Assembly (NCBI GenBank): GCA_012798755.1
Contig: JAAZMP010000009.1
Location: 16,709-80,708 of the forward strand
Length of the DNA: 64,000 bases
Direction of reading: 5' to 3'
Source of the DNA: Bacillota bacterium
GTDB lineage: Bacteria; Bacillota; Dethiobacteria; DTU022; UBA8154
Shown here: one piece after another, positions 17,159 through 29,210 of the stretch
How positions within the stretch are numbered: the first letter of the stretch is position 1
Layout of the letters: the number at the start of each line of letters is the position of its first letter
The notes under the pieces: model-generated
Seen by the model: only the letters and a program-made list of their open reading frames with translations
Databases searched by the model: none
Told to the model about the DNA's origin: nothing
Position numbers and translations under genes: made by a program

Positions 17159-18679
17159 CTATTTTAGCACCTCGGAGGATCTGTATGTCCATCCCGTGAT
17201 ATCACTGTCCACCAGCATAAACTTTTCGAAAAACTCGTCCATGATTGCATCGGCATCTACACCCTTAAACTCTGCCGGGTAAAATATGCCGGCCAACTTT
17301 AAGGCTGCATAAAACCCGAAAATAGACCTGCTGGTGGCGTGGGCCATCTCATAGACTTGATCGTTTTGGACCGCTTTCAGCCGGTTCCAGCCAGTCCTTT
17401 TTAAAATGTCGAATTTCGGCACTTTGGGAGTGGATCCTGCAAAGTTATCCATCCAACCCGCCCCGGAACCGCTTAGAATAATAAAATCAGGATCTGCTTG
17501 TAATACATATTCGGGATCCAGGGTATTGCCACTGCCTTTGCCGGCAGCAGTTTCTAAAAGTACGGGATCGGCTATGTTTTCGCCACCGGCAACAGCAATG
17601 ACAGTGCCCCAACCGGTTAGGCTTGTGCTGGTAGAACCATAGATCTCTGCGTAACCGGATTTTTCGTAGTAAACAGTAGGCTTGTCACTGCGTTGGCTCA
17701 ATTTCTTGGAGGTCAAAAGCTTGTACTGGTTATCAATAAAAGATATTACCTCAGCGGCGCGTTCTTCCTTTTGGAAAATATCTCCCAGCAGTTTAAGTGT
17801 TTCTTGCACTGAGGTAGTAAAGGACTCTCCGGGGACATCGATCATGACCAGAGGAATCCCTACTCTGGTAAGCTGGGGTTCGATTTCCAAAGCATACCGG
17901 TGGGCTCCCATGGCTGAATTTACGATAAGCACATCGGGTTCCAAGGCCAGGATCATCTCTAGATCGAAAGGAGCATTGTGATCGGATATTTGGCCAACAT
18001 GTTTCATGTAATTCCCTACAATGGGTGTATACAATTTGGCGTAACCTTGCAGACCGCCACCGCCATCCTGACCGGAGCCTACCAATTTAGAAAAGGCCTC
18101 CTTTCCTAAAAGCGGGATGATAAAGTCTACAACATCCATGGTGCTTATGGCATAGGTGGAAATAGGAAGGTTGAGGGTCACTTCACGATCCTTTACATCC
18201 CTTACCGTAACGGAACCGGTCACAGGCTCTTTGACCGGTAGGGAGTCTATATCCAGGGCCTGAATTTCCCCGCCTTCAGCACTTTCGCAGGCTTCGTATC
18301 CATAGGCAAAAGGATCCAGATCTGCACCGGCCAAAGCATCGGCCACCGCGGCAAGAATGGCATCGCTGGTTACCGTAGCGCCGCTAATCACATCAACATC
18401 AAGAGATTGTGAAGATACAATGGCAGCCGGTAGTTTTTCCACGGGAATCGTCCCTATTCCCGGAGTTTCCTTATGACTACCAATATTGACAGCAAGGATG
18501 GTCCCTTTTTCATCCAAGGTGATCTCCACTTTGATATCGCCATGATATCCCGGGGCGCTGCCTTTGTATACTTTCTCTGCAGCCCCGGACTGGTTTAAAG
18601 ACGGCGTTGTAGAGGTGCAGCCGGCCAGCATGACGATTATGAGTAACATTGTAATTAATAGTAATACGGTTTTTCTCAT
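17159..18679 (-). CDS. Lipoprotein with FMN-binding domain fused to a periplasmic binding protein
   Basis: The 506-residue product begins with a signal peptide and lipobox LAGC. Residues about 40-115 match an FMN-binding (PF04205-like) domain, ending in ISGATVTSDAI, where S-GAT-x-T is the motif that receives covalently attached FMN in NqrC/RnfG proteins. From about residue 150 to the end it is a PF01497-type binding domain with LEPDVLIVNSA, VYYEKSGYAEIYGS and ADPDFIILSGS. AAGGAGGG precedes the ATG. The gene heads an importer operon under a cobalamin riboswitch. The fusion suggests redox chemistry on the captured ligand at the membrane surface, for example reduction of a metal complex; this is inference. 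Confidence 0.85.
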   Translation of the reverse strand: MRKTVLLLITMLLIIVMLAGCTSTTPSLNQSGAAEKVYKGSAPGYHGDIKVEITLDEKGTILAVNIGSHKETPGIGTIPVEKLPAAIVSSQSLDVDVISGATVTSDAILAAVADALAGADLDPFAYGYEACESAEGGEIQALDIDSLPVKEPVTGSVTVRDVKDREVTLNLPISTYAISTMDVVDFIIPLLGKEAFSKLVGSGQDGGGGLQGYAKLYTPIVGNYMKHVGQISDHNAPFDLEMILALEPDVLIVNSAMGAHRYALEIEPQLTRVGIPLVMIDVPGESFTTSVQETLKLLGDIFQKEERAAEVISFIDNQYKLLTSKKLSQRSDKPTVYYEKSGYAEIYGSTSTSLTGWGTVIAVAGGENIADPVLLETAAGKGSGNTLDPEYVLQADPDFIILSGSGAGWMDNFAGSTPKVPKFDILKRTGWNRLKAVQNDQVYEMAHATSRSIFGFYAALKLAGIFYPAEFKGVDADAIMDEFFEKFMLVDSDITGWTYRSSEVLK

Positions 18680-18879
18680 TTTGATAATTCCCTCCTTTTA
18701 AATACGCTGTAAATTTAAGGCATCTTTGCGATTCCAAGCTTTTAACTTATCCTTTAAAACGCCTGCTTTGTAAACGGTTATGCTTGCCGTAACAACCATT
18801 CTTTTGTAATGTCTTGTCATTTTAGGCACAAAAAATAAATCACCTTCCCCTTGAAAAATGAATTTTATTTTTCCCCCGT

Positions 18880-19035
18880 TAGGCAGGTCTCCTGACTTAC
18901 ACTTCCTGATGCTGCCTTCCCAGCTTGCGCCAGTGGCTTTGTAGCATCGGATTTAAATGTGATTACAGTAGCAGGGCTGTTATGGATTTGCACCATATTC
19001 CCTTTTAATTGTGCACACAAACCTAGGGGTTAGCC
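18880..19035 (-). promoter_or_regulatory. Cobalamin riboswitch upstream of the FMN-binding importer operon
   Basis: The minus strand shows a near-consensus aptamer: GGGAATATGGTGCAAATCC, CTGCTACTGTAA, GCCACTGGCGCAAGCTGGGAAGGC and the B12 box AAGTCAGGAGACCTGCC (18882-18898). This is the most canonical of the three riboswitches in the window. About 200 nt separate it from the first ATG, and I saw no strong terminator there, so control may act at translation or through a weaker hairpin. Confidence 0.93.
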
Positions 19036-19155
19036 ATATTAAATTTTGTGGTAAAGCAAATTTTCAAAGGTTATTCACCAGAGGAATTTGCCCCTTGTTG
19101 CATCGTGCCCGCGGGCATCCTTTTCAGTCCCGTCCTCCCTTTGGTATTACCCGTA

Positions 19156-19617
19156 TCACCGGGGAAAATCCCGCTCACTGTTTCCCATATAAGATACTAT
19201 GTTCTTGCGCATCCTATAAAAGAAAGAACGCACCAGTTTTAACTCCTCCGGTGTAAAGCCGTCTACTAATATTTTGTTCAGATCTTGATACAACTTGTGA
19301 TAATCATCCTTAATAGCGATCGCTTTTTCCGTGACATAGACATTTTTCTTGCGAGCATCCCGTAAATCCGGCTTTCGAAAAACAAACCCGCCATCCTCCA
19401 GCTTTTTTACAGCCCGTGCCGTATGGGCGCTATCTACAAAAAGTTCCTTGGAAAGCTGCTCTTGAGAAATCCCGTCGCGGCCAAACAAAAGATGGTTGAT
19501 AAAATACCACTGGCCCCGCCCAATACCAAATTGCGCAACCCTGGAGCTTATATAGGCCAGGCTGTTTCGATAGATGTCGAAGATTGCTTTGGTTAAAAAA
19601 AACTTGCGCTTTTTCAT
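19156..19617 (-). CDS. MarR-family transcriptional regulator
   Basis: A winged-helix regulator of about 153 residues from ATG 19617. The recognition part reads GISQEQLSKELFVDSAHTARAVKKLEDGGFVFRKPDLRDARKK, a typical MarR helix-turn-helix plus wing (region about residues 60-105). I prefer 19617 over the in-frame ATG at 19680 because the latter would place a perfect palindromic operator against the start codon. The ligand and targets are unknown. The operator at 19685-19702 suggests autoregulation. It lies upstream of, but separate from, the riboswitch-controlled importer. Confidence 0.85.
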   Translation of the reverse strand: MKKRKFFLTKAIFDIYRNSLAYISSRVAQFGIGRGQWYFINHLLFGRDGISQEQLSKELFVDSAHTARAVKKLEDGGFVFRKPDLRDARKKNVYVTEKAIAIKDDYHKLYQDLNKILVDGFTPEELKLVRSFFYRMRKNIVSYMGNSERDFPR

Positions 19618-19684
19618 GAAAATCCCGCTCCCCCGGAAAGCTCGCAGATCATGTTGTGGCACGCAAATAAATACTATCATAAAT

Positions 19685-19702
19685 TAGTTGACTAATCAAC
19701 TA
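19685..19702. promoter_or_regulatory. Palindromic operator, probable MarR site
   Basis: TAGTTGA (19685-19691) and TCAACTA (19696-19702) form a perfect 7-bp inverted repeat with a 4-bp spacer, the size and symmetry of MarR-family operators. It lies 68 nt upstream of the regulator's ATG, in the space where its promoter should be. Confidence 0.6.
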
Positions 19703-19780
19703 TATTTTCAAAGGTGAAAGTATTATTATTGCCAGGCATGGTGTTCCTATTGCCGTGTGGCAACCTTTTTCGCCCACTAA

Positions 19781-19894
19781 AAAAAAATTGATACCGGATC
19801 AGTTATTAATGAATTACGAAAGTTTCGTGAAGACACAAACGCAAAATTGGCGGGGCTTTCACTACAGAAGATGATCGGGGAAGGCAGACGGTAA
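19781..19894 (+). pseudogene. Truncated antitoxin remnant upstream of vapC
   Basis: The frame after a TAA at 19778 reads KKIDTGSVINELRKFREDT and then NAKLAGLSLQKMIGEGRR before a stop at 19892-19894. This looks like the C-terminal, toxin-wrapping end of a VapB-like antitoxin. No ATG, GTG or TTG starts it in frame, and the DNA-binding N-terminus is absent. It stops 1 nt before the toxin ATG, the usual spacing of such pairs. Initiation at a non-standard codon cannot be excluded. Confidence 0.5.
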
Positions 19895-19895
19895 A

Positions 19896-20315
19896 ATGAA
19901 CGATTCTTTCGTCATTGATAATTCAGTTGTGATGTCTTGGTATTTTAAGGATGAAACAAATCACTATGCTGATAAGGTTTTGGACAGGTTATTAAATACT
20001 GAAGCATTCGTTCCATCCATCTGGCCCTTGGAGGTTGTAAATGTACTTTTAGTGGCAGAACGGCAAAATAGGCTTAAGCATGCAAATTCTTTACGCTTTT
20101 TGGAATTACTGTTACAACTGCCAATTGTTGTTGAACATGGCTTTTCTAAAACAACTATGAAGGAGGCACTGGCTTTAGGAAGAACAACAAATCTTTCAAG
20201 CTATGATACGGCTTATTTGCTTCTTGCTATCAGAAAAAATCGTCCGCTGGCAACATTAGATAAAAAACTTATAGAGGCAGCCGAAAATATCAATGTCAAA
20301 GTTCTGTATGGTTAG
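19896..20315 (+). CDS. vapC: PIN-domain toxin (VapC-like ribonuclease)
   Basis: The 139-residue PIN domain has the acidic active-site residues in order: Asp in FVIDNSVVMSW, Glu in WPLEVVNVL, Asp in SSYDTAYLLLA and Asp in LATLDKKL. VapC toxins cleave tRNA or rRNA and are neutralised by a cognate antitoxin. Here the preceding antitoxin frame seems truncated at its 5' end, so the toxin may be orphaned or silent. Downstream is a strong palindrome that can terminate its transcript. Confidence 0.85.
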   Translation: MNDSFVIDNSVVMSWYFKDETNHYADKVLDRLLNTEAFVPSIWPLEVVNVLLVAERQNRLKHANSLRFLELLLQLPIVVEHGFSKTTMKEALALGRTTNLSSYDTAYLLLAIRKNRPLATLDKKLIEAAENINVKVLYG

Positions 20316-20354
20316 CACTAGAGCCAGGGCAGTTTACCCATTGAATAATTTTAA

Positions 20355-20442
20355 GTGACAGGGGGACGGTTCTCTTGTCATCAAAGCCAGGTATGCACTT
20401 TCCGCTATTTTTTAGGTGACAAGAGAACCGTCCCCCTGTCAC
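20355..20442. repeat. REP-like palindrome with 26-bp perfect arms
   Basis: GTGACAGGGGGACGGTTCTC... (20355-20380) is repeated as its exact reverse complement at 20417-20442, with a 36-nt loop; T5 follows on the right. This is the 'GGGGGACGGTTCTCTTGTCA' type of palindrome found scattered in many clostridial genomes. It sits between convergent vapC and atpD and can form a terminator for both. Confidence 0.85.
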
Positions 20443-20470
20443 TTTTTAGCGGTAACAGCAACAAGCTAAT

Positions 20471-21115
20471 TTAAACCTTGGCTCGCACGATGTCTTTGAT
20501 TTTCATCAATCTAGTCAGCGCAGCGCGTTCATTTTCATCCAGCTTCATGGTGATATAGCGGACGGTTTCCTGCATTCTGGGGATCAAGACATATTCCAGT
20601 GCATTGACCCGCCGGCGTGTTTTTTCAATTTCATCCGCCAGTAGCTGGACGGCTTTTTCCAGTTCGGCCAGCTCCATTAATTTGGGCAGGATCTTTGCCA
20701 GCGTTTCGATCGAAGAATCCAGCTCGGCGGAGGTTCCCACAAATCCATAGGGATAGATACTGCTTTCTTCCCCCCGGGTGCTGGCTTCTTGTTTCCAGGA
20801 CAGACGCGGGGCATAGACGCTCATGATGTTCTGCTTTTCCACTGTTAGAGATAAGCGCGTCGTTGGGTACATCAGCGCTTCTTCTAACATTTCAGCGGGC
20901 ATAACGGCACGTGCCAGCAAAAATTTAGCCATGGCCGCCGTGAGTTCTGCTTCGATTTCTTCGCGTAATTCCTTATTTTTCCTCACCCGCTCCAAAAATT
21001 GGCTGATAAGTTCATCTCGTTTATCCTTGAGCAGTTTGTGCCCGCGCAGGGCCATCTGCAGCCTTTTTTTGAGCTGGTTAAGCTCCATCCGCGTCGGATT
21101 TACCCTAATTTCCAT
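20471..21115 (-). CDS. atpD: V/A-type ATPase subunit D
   Basis: The central rotor shaft of the V/A-type ATPase. The N-terminus [16 protein letters not shown] is the signature of the subunit D family, and the 214 residues are mostly helical, with long coiled-coil regions at both ends. It is the last gene of the operon and overlaps atpB by 11 nt. Confidence 0.93.
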   Translation of the reverse strand: MEIRVNPTRMELNQLKKRLQMALRGHKLLKDKRDELISQFLERVRKNKELREEIEAELTAAMAKFLLARAVMPAEMLEEALMYPTTRLSLTVEKQNIMSVYAPRLSWKQEASTRGEESSIYPYGFVGTSAELDSSIETLAKILPKLMELAELEKAVQLLADEIEKTRRRVNALEYVLIPRMQETVRYITMKLDENERAALTRLMKIKDIVRAKV

Positions 21116-22502
21116 CCTCTTGTTCCTCCTCCAAAAGCGGCAAGTACTTATCTAAATACTCGTCCCGGATACGTTTCAACTCAGCACGCGGCAAGAGAGA
21201 AAACAATTCCCATCCCAGATCAAGCGTTTCCCCAATCGTGCGATCTTGCTCCTCTCCCTGGGCAACATAGCGGTATTCGAACTCATCGGCAAACTGGGAA
21301 AACTTCTTGTCAATTTCCGTCAGGGCTGCTTCCCCCAAAATAGCGGCCAGCTCTTTGGCTTCTTTTCCCCGTGCATAGGCTGCATAGAGCTGGTTCATCG
21401 TATCGGCGTGATCTTCCCTGGTCTTACCGGCCCCAATTCCTTTGTCTTTCAACCTGGAAAGCGAGGGGAGGACATCGATCGGTGGATAAATCCCTTTGCG
21501 GTGCAAATCGCGGCTGATGATTACCTGCCCTTCGGTGATATAGCCGGTAAGGTCAGGAATAGGATGTGTTTTGTCATCTTCCGGCATGGTTAGGATCGGC
21601 AGCTGGGTGATAGACCCACGCCTTCCCTTGATCCGGCCGGCCCTTTCGTAAATACCGGAAAGGTCTGTATAAAGATAGCCGGGGTACCCTCTCCGGCCCG
21701 GCACTTCTTTCCGGGCGGCGGAAATTTCCCGCAAGGCTTCGGCATAATTTGTCAAATCCGTCAAAATCACCAGAACATGCATATCCTGTTCAAAAGCCAG
21801 GTACTCGGCCGCTGTAAGCGCCATCCTCGGCGTGGCGATCCGTTCAATGGCCGGGTCATCAGCCAGGTTGATGAAAATCACCGCCCGCTCAATAGCACCG
21901 GTCCGGCGAAAGTCGCTGATAAAATACTCGGCTTCTTCAAAGGTTATACCCATGGCTGCGAAAACAACGGCAAATTTTTCTTCCGTGCCCAAAACCTTGG
22001 ACTGCCGGGCAATTTGTGCGGCAAGCCGGGAATGAGGAAGCCCCGATCCGGAAAAAATCGGCAGTTTCTGGCCCCGCACCATAGTATTCATACCATCAAT
22101 GGCCGAAATGCCTGTCTGTATAAACTCTGAAGGATAGTCCCGGGCATAGGGGTTGATGGGAAAACCGTTAATATCCAGTCTTTTATCCGGAATTATTTTG
22201 GGCCCATCATCCCGTGGAAGCCCCATACCATCGAAAACACGGCCCAGAATATCCATGGATACGGGAAGTTCAATTCCCCGGCCCAGAAAACGTACTTTGG
22301 CCTCCTGAATGTTGATGCCGCTGGTACCTTCAAAAACCTGGACTAAAGCCTTATCACCATCCACTTCCAAAACCTGTCCACGGCGAATTTCGCCGCCGGG
22401 AAGTTCAATTTCGGTTAGTTCTTGGTAAGTAATCCCTTCCACGTTTTCTACCAACATCAGCGGTCCGGCTACTTCGGCGACAGTTTTATATTCTTTAAGC
22501 AA
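21105..22502 (-). CDS. atpB: V/A-type ATPase subunit B
   Basis: The non-catalytic nucleotide-site subunit of the V1 head. The 465-residue protein starts [17 protein letters not shown] and includes [30 protein letters not shown], which replaces the Walker A P-loop, and [17 protein letters not shown]. It overlaps atpA by 8 nt and atpD by 11 nt. The length and motifs are normal. Confidence 0.95.
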   Translation of the reverse strand: MLKEYKTVAEVAGPLMLVENVEGITYQELTEIELPGGEIRRGQVLEVDGDKALVQVFEGTSGINIQEAKVRFLGRGIELPVSMDILGRVFDGMGLPRDDGPKIIPDKRLDINGFPINPYARDYPSEFIQTGISAIDGMNTMVRGQKLPIFSGSGLPHSRLAAQIARQSKVLGTEEKFAVVFAAMGITFEEAEYFISDFRRTGAIERAVIFINLADDPAIERIATPRMALTAAEYLAFEQDMHVLVILTDLTNYAEALREISAARKEVPGRRGYPGYLYTDLSGIYERAGRIKGRRGSITQLPILTMPEDDKTHPIPDLTGYITEGQVIISRDLHRKGIYPPIDVLPSLSRLKDKGIGAGKTREDHADTMNQLYAAYARGKEAKELAAILGEAALTEIDKKFSQFADEFEYRYVAQGEEQDRTIGETLDLGWELFSLLPRAELKRIRDEYLDKYLPLLEEEQEDGN

Positions 22503-24282
22503 TTTCTTCTTCCCCTCCTTCCCCGCTGAATTGGCCTATCTGTTGCTTGATCTCGGTATCAATTTCTTGCAACATGGCAAGATCCTCTTCCTCCACATAT
22601 TTAGCCCTGGCAATACGCTCGCGGACCGGCAGGGCAAAAAGTTTTTCCAGATCCAGATCCAGCTCGCCTTTTTCCACTACTTTCAGGGCCTCGTGGTGGA
22701 AATTCAAAATGAGCTCCATCATACGAAATTGTTTGTCGATAGAAGTATAGGTATCCACATCGTGGAAAGAGTTCTGGTGGAGAAAATCTTCACGCAGAGA
22801 TTTGGCTGTCTCCAGCGTCAGCCTTTCTTCGGGAGAAAGGGCATCTATTCCTACCAAACGCACAATCTCCTCCAGTTCTGCTTCTTCCTGCAAAATACGC
22901 ATGGCTTCGCGTCTCATTTCGATCCATTTTTCGCCCAATAATTCGCGGAAATAAGGATCGACGTTTTCTTGGTAGAGCGAATAGCTTAAAAGCCAGTTGA
23001 TGGCCGGGAAGTGACGGCGGTAAGCCAGCGTAGCATCCAGGCTCCAAAAAACCTTCACCACGCGCAACGTAGCTTGTGTCACCGGTTCAGAAAGGTCACC
23101 ACCGGGAGGTGAAACCGCTCCCACAACCGTTAGGGCACCGTCTCTGTTATCACTGCCCAAACAGATAGTCCTGCCGGCCCTTTCATAAAATTCCGCTACC
23201 CGTGAACCAAGGTAGGCGGGATAGCCTTCTTCACCGGGCATCTCTTCCAAACGCCCGGAAATTTCTCTGAGGGCCTCCGCCCAACGGGAGGTGGAATCGG
23301 CCATCAGAGCCACACTATAGCCCATATCCCGGAAGTACTCGGCAATGGTAATTCCTGTATAAATAGAGGCTTCCCGGGCCGCCACGGGCATATTGGAGGT
23401 ATTGGCAATCAGAACCGTTCTTTTCATTAAAGGCTCATCTGTTTGCGGATCCAACAGCTCCGGAAATTCCATGAGCACATCGGTCATCTCATTACCGCGT
23501 TCCCCGCAGCCGATGTAAACAACTATTTCGGCATCGGCCCATTTGGCAAGCTGGTGCTGCGTTACGGTTTTACCGCTGCCAAAAGGCCCCGGAATGCAGG
23601 CAGTCCCGCCTTTGGCCACCGGGAAAAGGGTATCCAAAATACGTTGCCCGGTGATCAGGGGAATATAGGGCCCCAGTTTTTCCTTATAGGGACGTCCCTC
23701 CCTCACCGGCCATTTTTGCATCATGGTAAGTTCTATGGTACCATTTTCTGTTTCCAGGCGGGCAATAATATCGGTCACCGTTGCTTTCTTTTGGGAAATC
23801 TCGATCACTTTGCCGGAAGCAATTTGAGGGGGCACCATGATGCGGTGTTCCACCGGAATCGTCTCCTGCACCGTCCCCAGTATATCCCCGGCCTGCACCG
23901 TATCGCCTATTTTAACACGAGGCACGAATTCCCACTCGCGCTCCCGGTCCAAGGCTACGGCCTCCACTCCTTTGGTAATATAGTCACCGGCCTTCTTCCA
24001 AACAACATCCAGTGGGCGCTGGACTCCATCGAAGATGGCCTCGATAAGGCCCGGCCCCAGCTCAACGCTTAAGGGCATACCCGTATTGTAGACCGGTTCT
24101 CCCGGGCCAAGCCCGGCTGTCTCCTCGTAGACCTGGATGGAAGCTTGATCCCCGCGCACCTCAATGATCTCACCCAGCAGGCCGGTATCGCTGACCTTGA
24201 CCATATCGTACATGCGGGCCTCGCCCATATTTTCAGCTATGACAAGCGGACCAGAAACTTTAATTACGCGACCTACCTCCAA
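22495..24282 (-). CDS. atpA: V/A-type ATPase catalytic subunit A
   Basis: The catalytic subunit, with Walker A GPFGSGKT and the downstream [15 protein letters not shown]; it also has the extra non-homologous region between about residues 110 and 180 ([20 protein letters not shown]) that separates V/A-type A subunits from F-type beta. I prefer the TTG at 24282 ([14 protein letters not shown]), preceded by AAAGAGGG, which gives 595 residues; an ATG at 24336 would overlap atpF by about 50 nt and add an atypical extension. Confidence 0.95.
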   Translation of the reverse strand: MEVGRVIKVSGPLVIAENMGEARMYDMVKVSDTGLLGEIIEVRGDQASIQVYEETAGLGPGEPVYNTGMPLSVELGPGLIEAIFDGVQRPLDVVWKKAGDYITKGVEAVALDREREWEFVPRVKIGDTVQAGDILGTVQETIPVEHRIMVPPQIASGKVIEISQKKATVTDIIARLETENGTIELTMMQKWPVREGRPYKEKLGPYIPLITGQRILDTLFPVAKGGTACIPGPFGSGKTVTQHQLAKWADAEIVVYIGCGERGNEMTDVLMEFPELLDPQTDEPLMKRTVLIANTSNMPVAAREASIYTGITIAEYFRDMGYSVALMADSTSRWAEALREISGRLEEMPGEEGYPAYLGSRVAEFYERAGRTICLGSDNRDGALTVVGAVSPPGGDLSEPVTQATLRVVKVFWSLDATLAYRRHFPAINWLLSYSLYQENVDPYFRELLGEKWIEMRREAMRILQEEAELEEIVRLVGIDALSPEERLTLETAKSLREDFLHQNSFHDVDTYTSIDKQFRMMELILNFHHEALKVVEKGELDLDLEKLFALPVRERIARAKYVEEEDLAMLQEIDTEIKQQIGQFSGEGGEEEIA

Positions 24283-24286
24283 GTTA

Positions 24287-24619
24287 TCAACCCTCTTTCC
24301 TGAATAAGATATCTGCACCAATTGCTTTTTCAACACTTTCTTTAACCTTGCTGATACCGATACCTAAAGTTCCTTTGTTATTGGGAATGGGAAGAACGAC
24401 CGGCAAAAAACGTTTGTTCAGCTCCGCAATGGGATCCTCCAGATGCTGAGCAAGTTCTTCCGTGATAAAAAGCACAGCATATTTTTCCCTTGATACCTGC
24501 TTTAGCACCGCCAGCGCGGCCCCGGCATCGACCACGGGAAAAGTTGTCACACCCAGGGTTTTAAACCCCAAGATGGAATCTTTGTCACCGATCACCGCGA
24601 TTTTATACATAGACATCAC
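24287..24619 (-). CDS. atpF: V/A-type ATPase subunit F
   Basis: A small (about 110 residues) subunit of the central stalk. The N-terminus [20 protein letters not shown] and the central [11 protein letters not shown] are family hallmarks. Alternative in-frame starts (GTG, ATG, ATG) lie within four codons. It overlaps the end of atpC by about 17 nt and ends just before the preferred start of atpA. Confidence 0.9.
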   Translation of the reverse strand: MMSMYKIAVIGDKDSILGFKTLGVTTFPVVDAGAALAVLKQVSREKYAVLFITEELAQHLEDPIAELNKRFLPVVLPIPNNKGTLGIGISKVKESVEKAIGADILFRKEG

Positions 24620-25610
24620 GCAATCTCTCCCTGATCAGTTCGGTGGGCAATCCATTAATTTTTCCAACCAGTATCATGCGAATATTTTTAATCTCAACTT
24701 CTTTGGCATATAGATAGCCGATCAAAGGCTCCAAGCCAAAAGGCCTTAGTTTCCCCTGCTGCAAATAAGCGGTGAGAAGATCATCGGCTTGTTTTTCGAA
24801 ATGTGTAATGCTTCCTTTATCCTGCCATTCACGTACCCCTTCGCTGACCGCCGCAGCATAGTCGCTCATAGACAGGCGATCCTCTAAAAGCTCCAACGGC
24901 TCATCAAGAAGATCTAAGAACAGATCGGCGGGAAGCCGGCCATAGGGAAGAAGTGCCTTTTGTAAAAATTCCTTATCGAAGCCGATGCGTTTCACACGTA
25001 AAAAAGTCTTGATATTCGTTAAATCCGCCTCTCTTATGAACAAACCTTCCAAAATTGCAGAACGCAATTTACGTGCCGTGCCAATAAGCATGGCATACAA
25101 AGTCCGATCCAGGTAGAGATCTATCATCTGGGGATCTCCGGAAACTATGAATTCTTCTGCAATTTGCTCTACAGAGGCACGTAGGGCCCCGGGCAGTTCC
25201 TGAAAATTTTCCTCGGAAACTATAGAACGTAATTTGTCAATGGGTATTGTGCCTACAGGAATCAGGAGCGTATCGGCATTCTCCTCCAGATATTTGGCTT
25301 TTAACAGCACCTTTAAATTATGGAAATCATATTTTAAGGAAATTAAATCCGTAAAATGGGCTTCGGGATTGATTTTCCGGACCAGCAGATAGGTGCGTTG
25401 GATTTCTTCCTGCAAAATATCTTCAAAATCATGGACGCTGTCCAGTTCGGCCACCATATTGGCATAATCTGTTTCGGCCAACACCTTCAGCGCCTCGTCC
25501 GCTGTAGAAGCCTCGACCATTCTTTCCAGTTTGCTTTTATCTAAAAGGCGTGTTTCTAATACTCTGATTCGCCCCACTGCATAGGCATAGATTGTCTCGC
25601 TAACAGGCAT
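24603..25610 (-). CDS. atpC: V/A-type ATPase subunit C
   Basis: The adaptor that joins the rotor ring to the central stalk, related to eukaryotic subunit d. It is 335 residues. The N-terminus YAYAVGRIRVLETRLLDKSKLERM and the C-terminal LEPLIGYLYAKEVEIKNIRMIL are typical. It lies between atpE and atpF in the standard operon order. Confidence 0.92.
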   Translation of the reverse strand: MPVSETIYAYAVGRIRVLETRLLDKSKLERMVEASTADEALKVLAETDYANMVAELDSVHDFEDILQEEIQRTYLLVRKINPEAHFTDLISLKYDFHNLKVLLKAKYLEENADTLLIPVGTIPIDKLRSIVSEENFQELPGALRASVEQIAEEFIVSGDPQMIDLYLDRTLYAMLIGTARKLRSAILEGLFIREADLTNIKTFLRVKRIGFDKEFLQKALLPYGRLPADLFLDLLDEPLELLEDRLSMSDYAAAVSEGVREWQDKGSITHFEKQADDLLTAYLQQGKLRPFGLEPLIGYLYAKEVEIKNIRMILVGKINGLPTELIRERLRDVYV

Positions 25611-25646
25611 CTCTTTTTGCCCCCTTCCGATCCCGCGCTAAAAAAA

Positions 25647-26264
25647 TCATCTTTCTCCAAAGAGCAATGAGGCTACTTCCGGCTCTAACTCGTCTCTTTG
25701 CATCTCTAAAAGTGCCTGGAATGTGTTGTTGATCTCCACCCCGCCGGATTGTAAAATAAAGCCGCCTTTTATATCCGGGGCCTCCGGCCCCAAGGAGGGC
25801 TTGCCTTTCCGCCCTGTAGCAGTAAGTTCACGCCTAAGGTTTTTCCAAAATTTGGCGGGGATTTTATCTTTATCCCGCGGCGAAAGAATGACTGTCTCCT
25901 CGCCTGTTTTCATCGAAGCAAGGAGCATTTTTTGTAAATATTCCAAGTATGCATCCTTTTCAAGGTTTGTTAATTCGGCAAGTGCCTGCTCGAAAGCCTT
26001 TTCAATCATTTCTTGTTTGGCCGCCAACATGTCTTTACGCGCATCCAGCTGGGCCATGCCCAGGATACGCCGTTTTTGTTCTTCCGCTTCTTTTTGCGCG
26101 CGTTCCAGGATCCGTTCTTTTCTTTCAGCGGTTTCTTTTTCCGCACCGGCACGAATGCCGTTGGCTTTTTCAGTTGCCTCCGCCACAATTTTTTCGGCTT
26201 GGGCCCGGGCATCATTTAGTATGCGCCGGCTGATCCTTTCCGCTCCCTCTGACATAGTGAACAC
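25647..26264 (-). CDS. atpE: V/A-type ATPase subunit E
   Basis: A peripheral-stalk subunit of 205 residues. The N-terminal half (to about residue 95) is an alanine-, glutamate- and arginine-rich coiled coil; the C-terminal domain includes VILSPRDKDKIPA and KGGFILQSGGVEINNTFQALLE, characteristic of subunit E. It lies 37 nt upstream of atpC and pairs with the subunit at 28706 to form the stator stalk. Confidence 0.9.
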   Translation of the reverse strand: MFTMSEGAERISRRILNDARAQAEKIVAEATEKANGIRAGAEKETAERKERILERAQKEAEEQKRRILGMAQLDARKDMLAAKQEMIEKAFEQALAELTNLEKDAYLEYLQKMLLASMKTGEETVILSPRDKDKIPAKFWKNLRRELTATGRKGKPSLGPEAPDIKGGFILQSGGVEINNTFQALLEMQRDELEPEVASLLFGER

Positions 26265-26294
26265 TCCCTTCGAAGCTATACCTGTAAGGCAATC

Positions 26295-28705
<2,411 letters not shown>

Positions 28706-28719
<14 letters not shown>

Positions 28720-29044
28720 TGATTTTCACAACCTTCCCGGCAATCATAGCTACTGCCTCCGGCAGCCGGGCCGCGGCCTTTGATTTAATAGCCTCGATTT
28801 CCCCTTGATGAGCATCTGCCTGGGCGGCAGCTTCCTTTTTTGCTTCCGCCTCCGCTTTGGCCAGCATCTCTTTAGAGCGGTTCCCGGCAGCTGCAATACC
28901 TTCCTTTACCAATTGCGCAGCTTCGTTTTCGGCCTCCCTGATAATTTGTCGTGCTTTTTGCCGCGCCTCCCGTATCAGTTCATCTGCCTGTCGCTCTGTT
29001 TCCTTAATCGACTCCAGAAGCCTTACCGTCAAACGCCTCACCAC
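28706..29044 (-). CDS. V/A-type ATPase peripheral stalk subunit G/H
   Basis: A short (112 residues) protein that is almost entirely coiled coil, rich in Ala, Glu, Lys and Arg (ELIREARQKARQIIREAENE), as in NtpF/AhaH subunits that pair with subunit E. It is the first gene of the ATPase operon and overlaps atpI by 14 nt. Assignment rests on operon position and composition because coiled coils carry few specific motifs. Confidence 0.82.
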
Positions 29045-29162
29045 CCTCCAGATCTGTTTTTACCGAAATTCATCTTTAAAATAAAAAAAATTAAAAGCAA
29101 GGTTTTAAATTTTATTACGCTACGCTCACCCCCGTAAACGCCTTCTTGTCCCCTGCAGTACC

Positions 29163-29210
29163 CGAGTAAGCCTTCATTCAACCTTACGAGTAAGCCTTCA
29201 TTCAATCTTA
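29163..29210. repeat. Two-copy tandem repeat, period 24
   Basis: CGAGTAAGCCTTCATTCAA is present twice, starting at 29163 and 29187, in the region upstream of the ATPase operon. A minus-strand ORF read through it is not a convincing gene. Confidence 0.45.
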
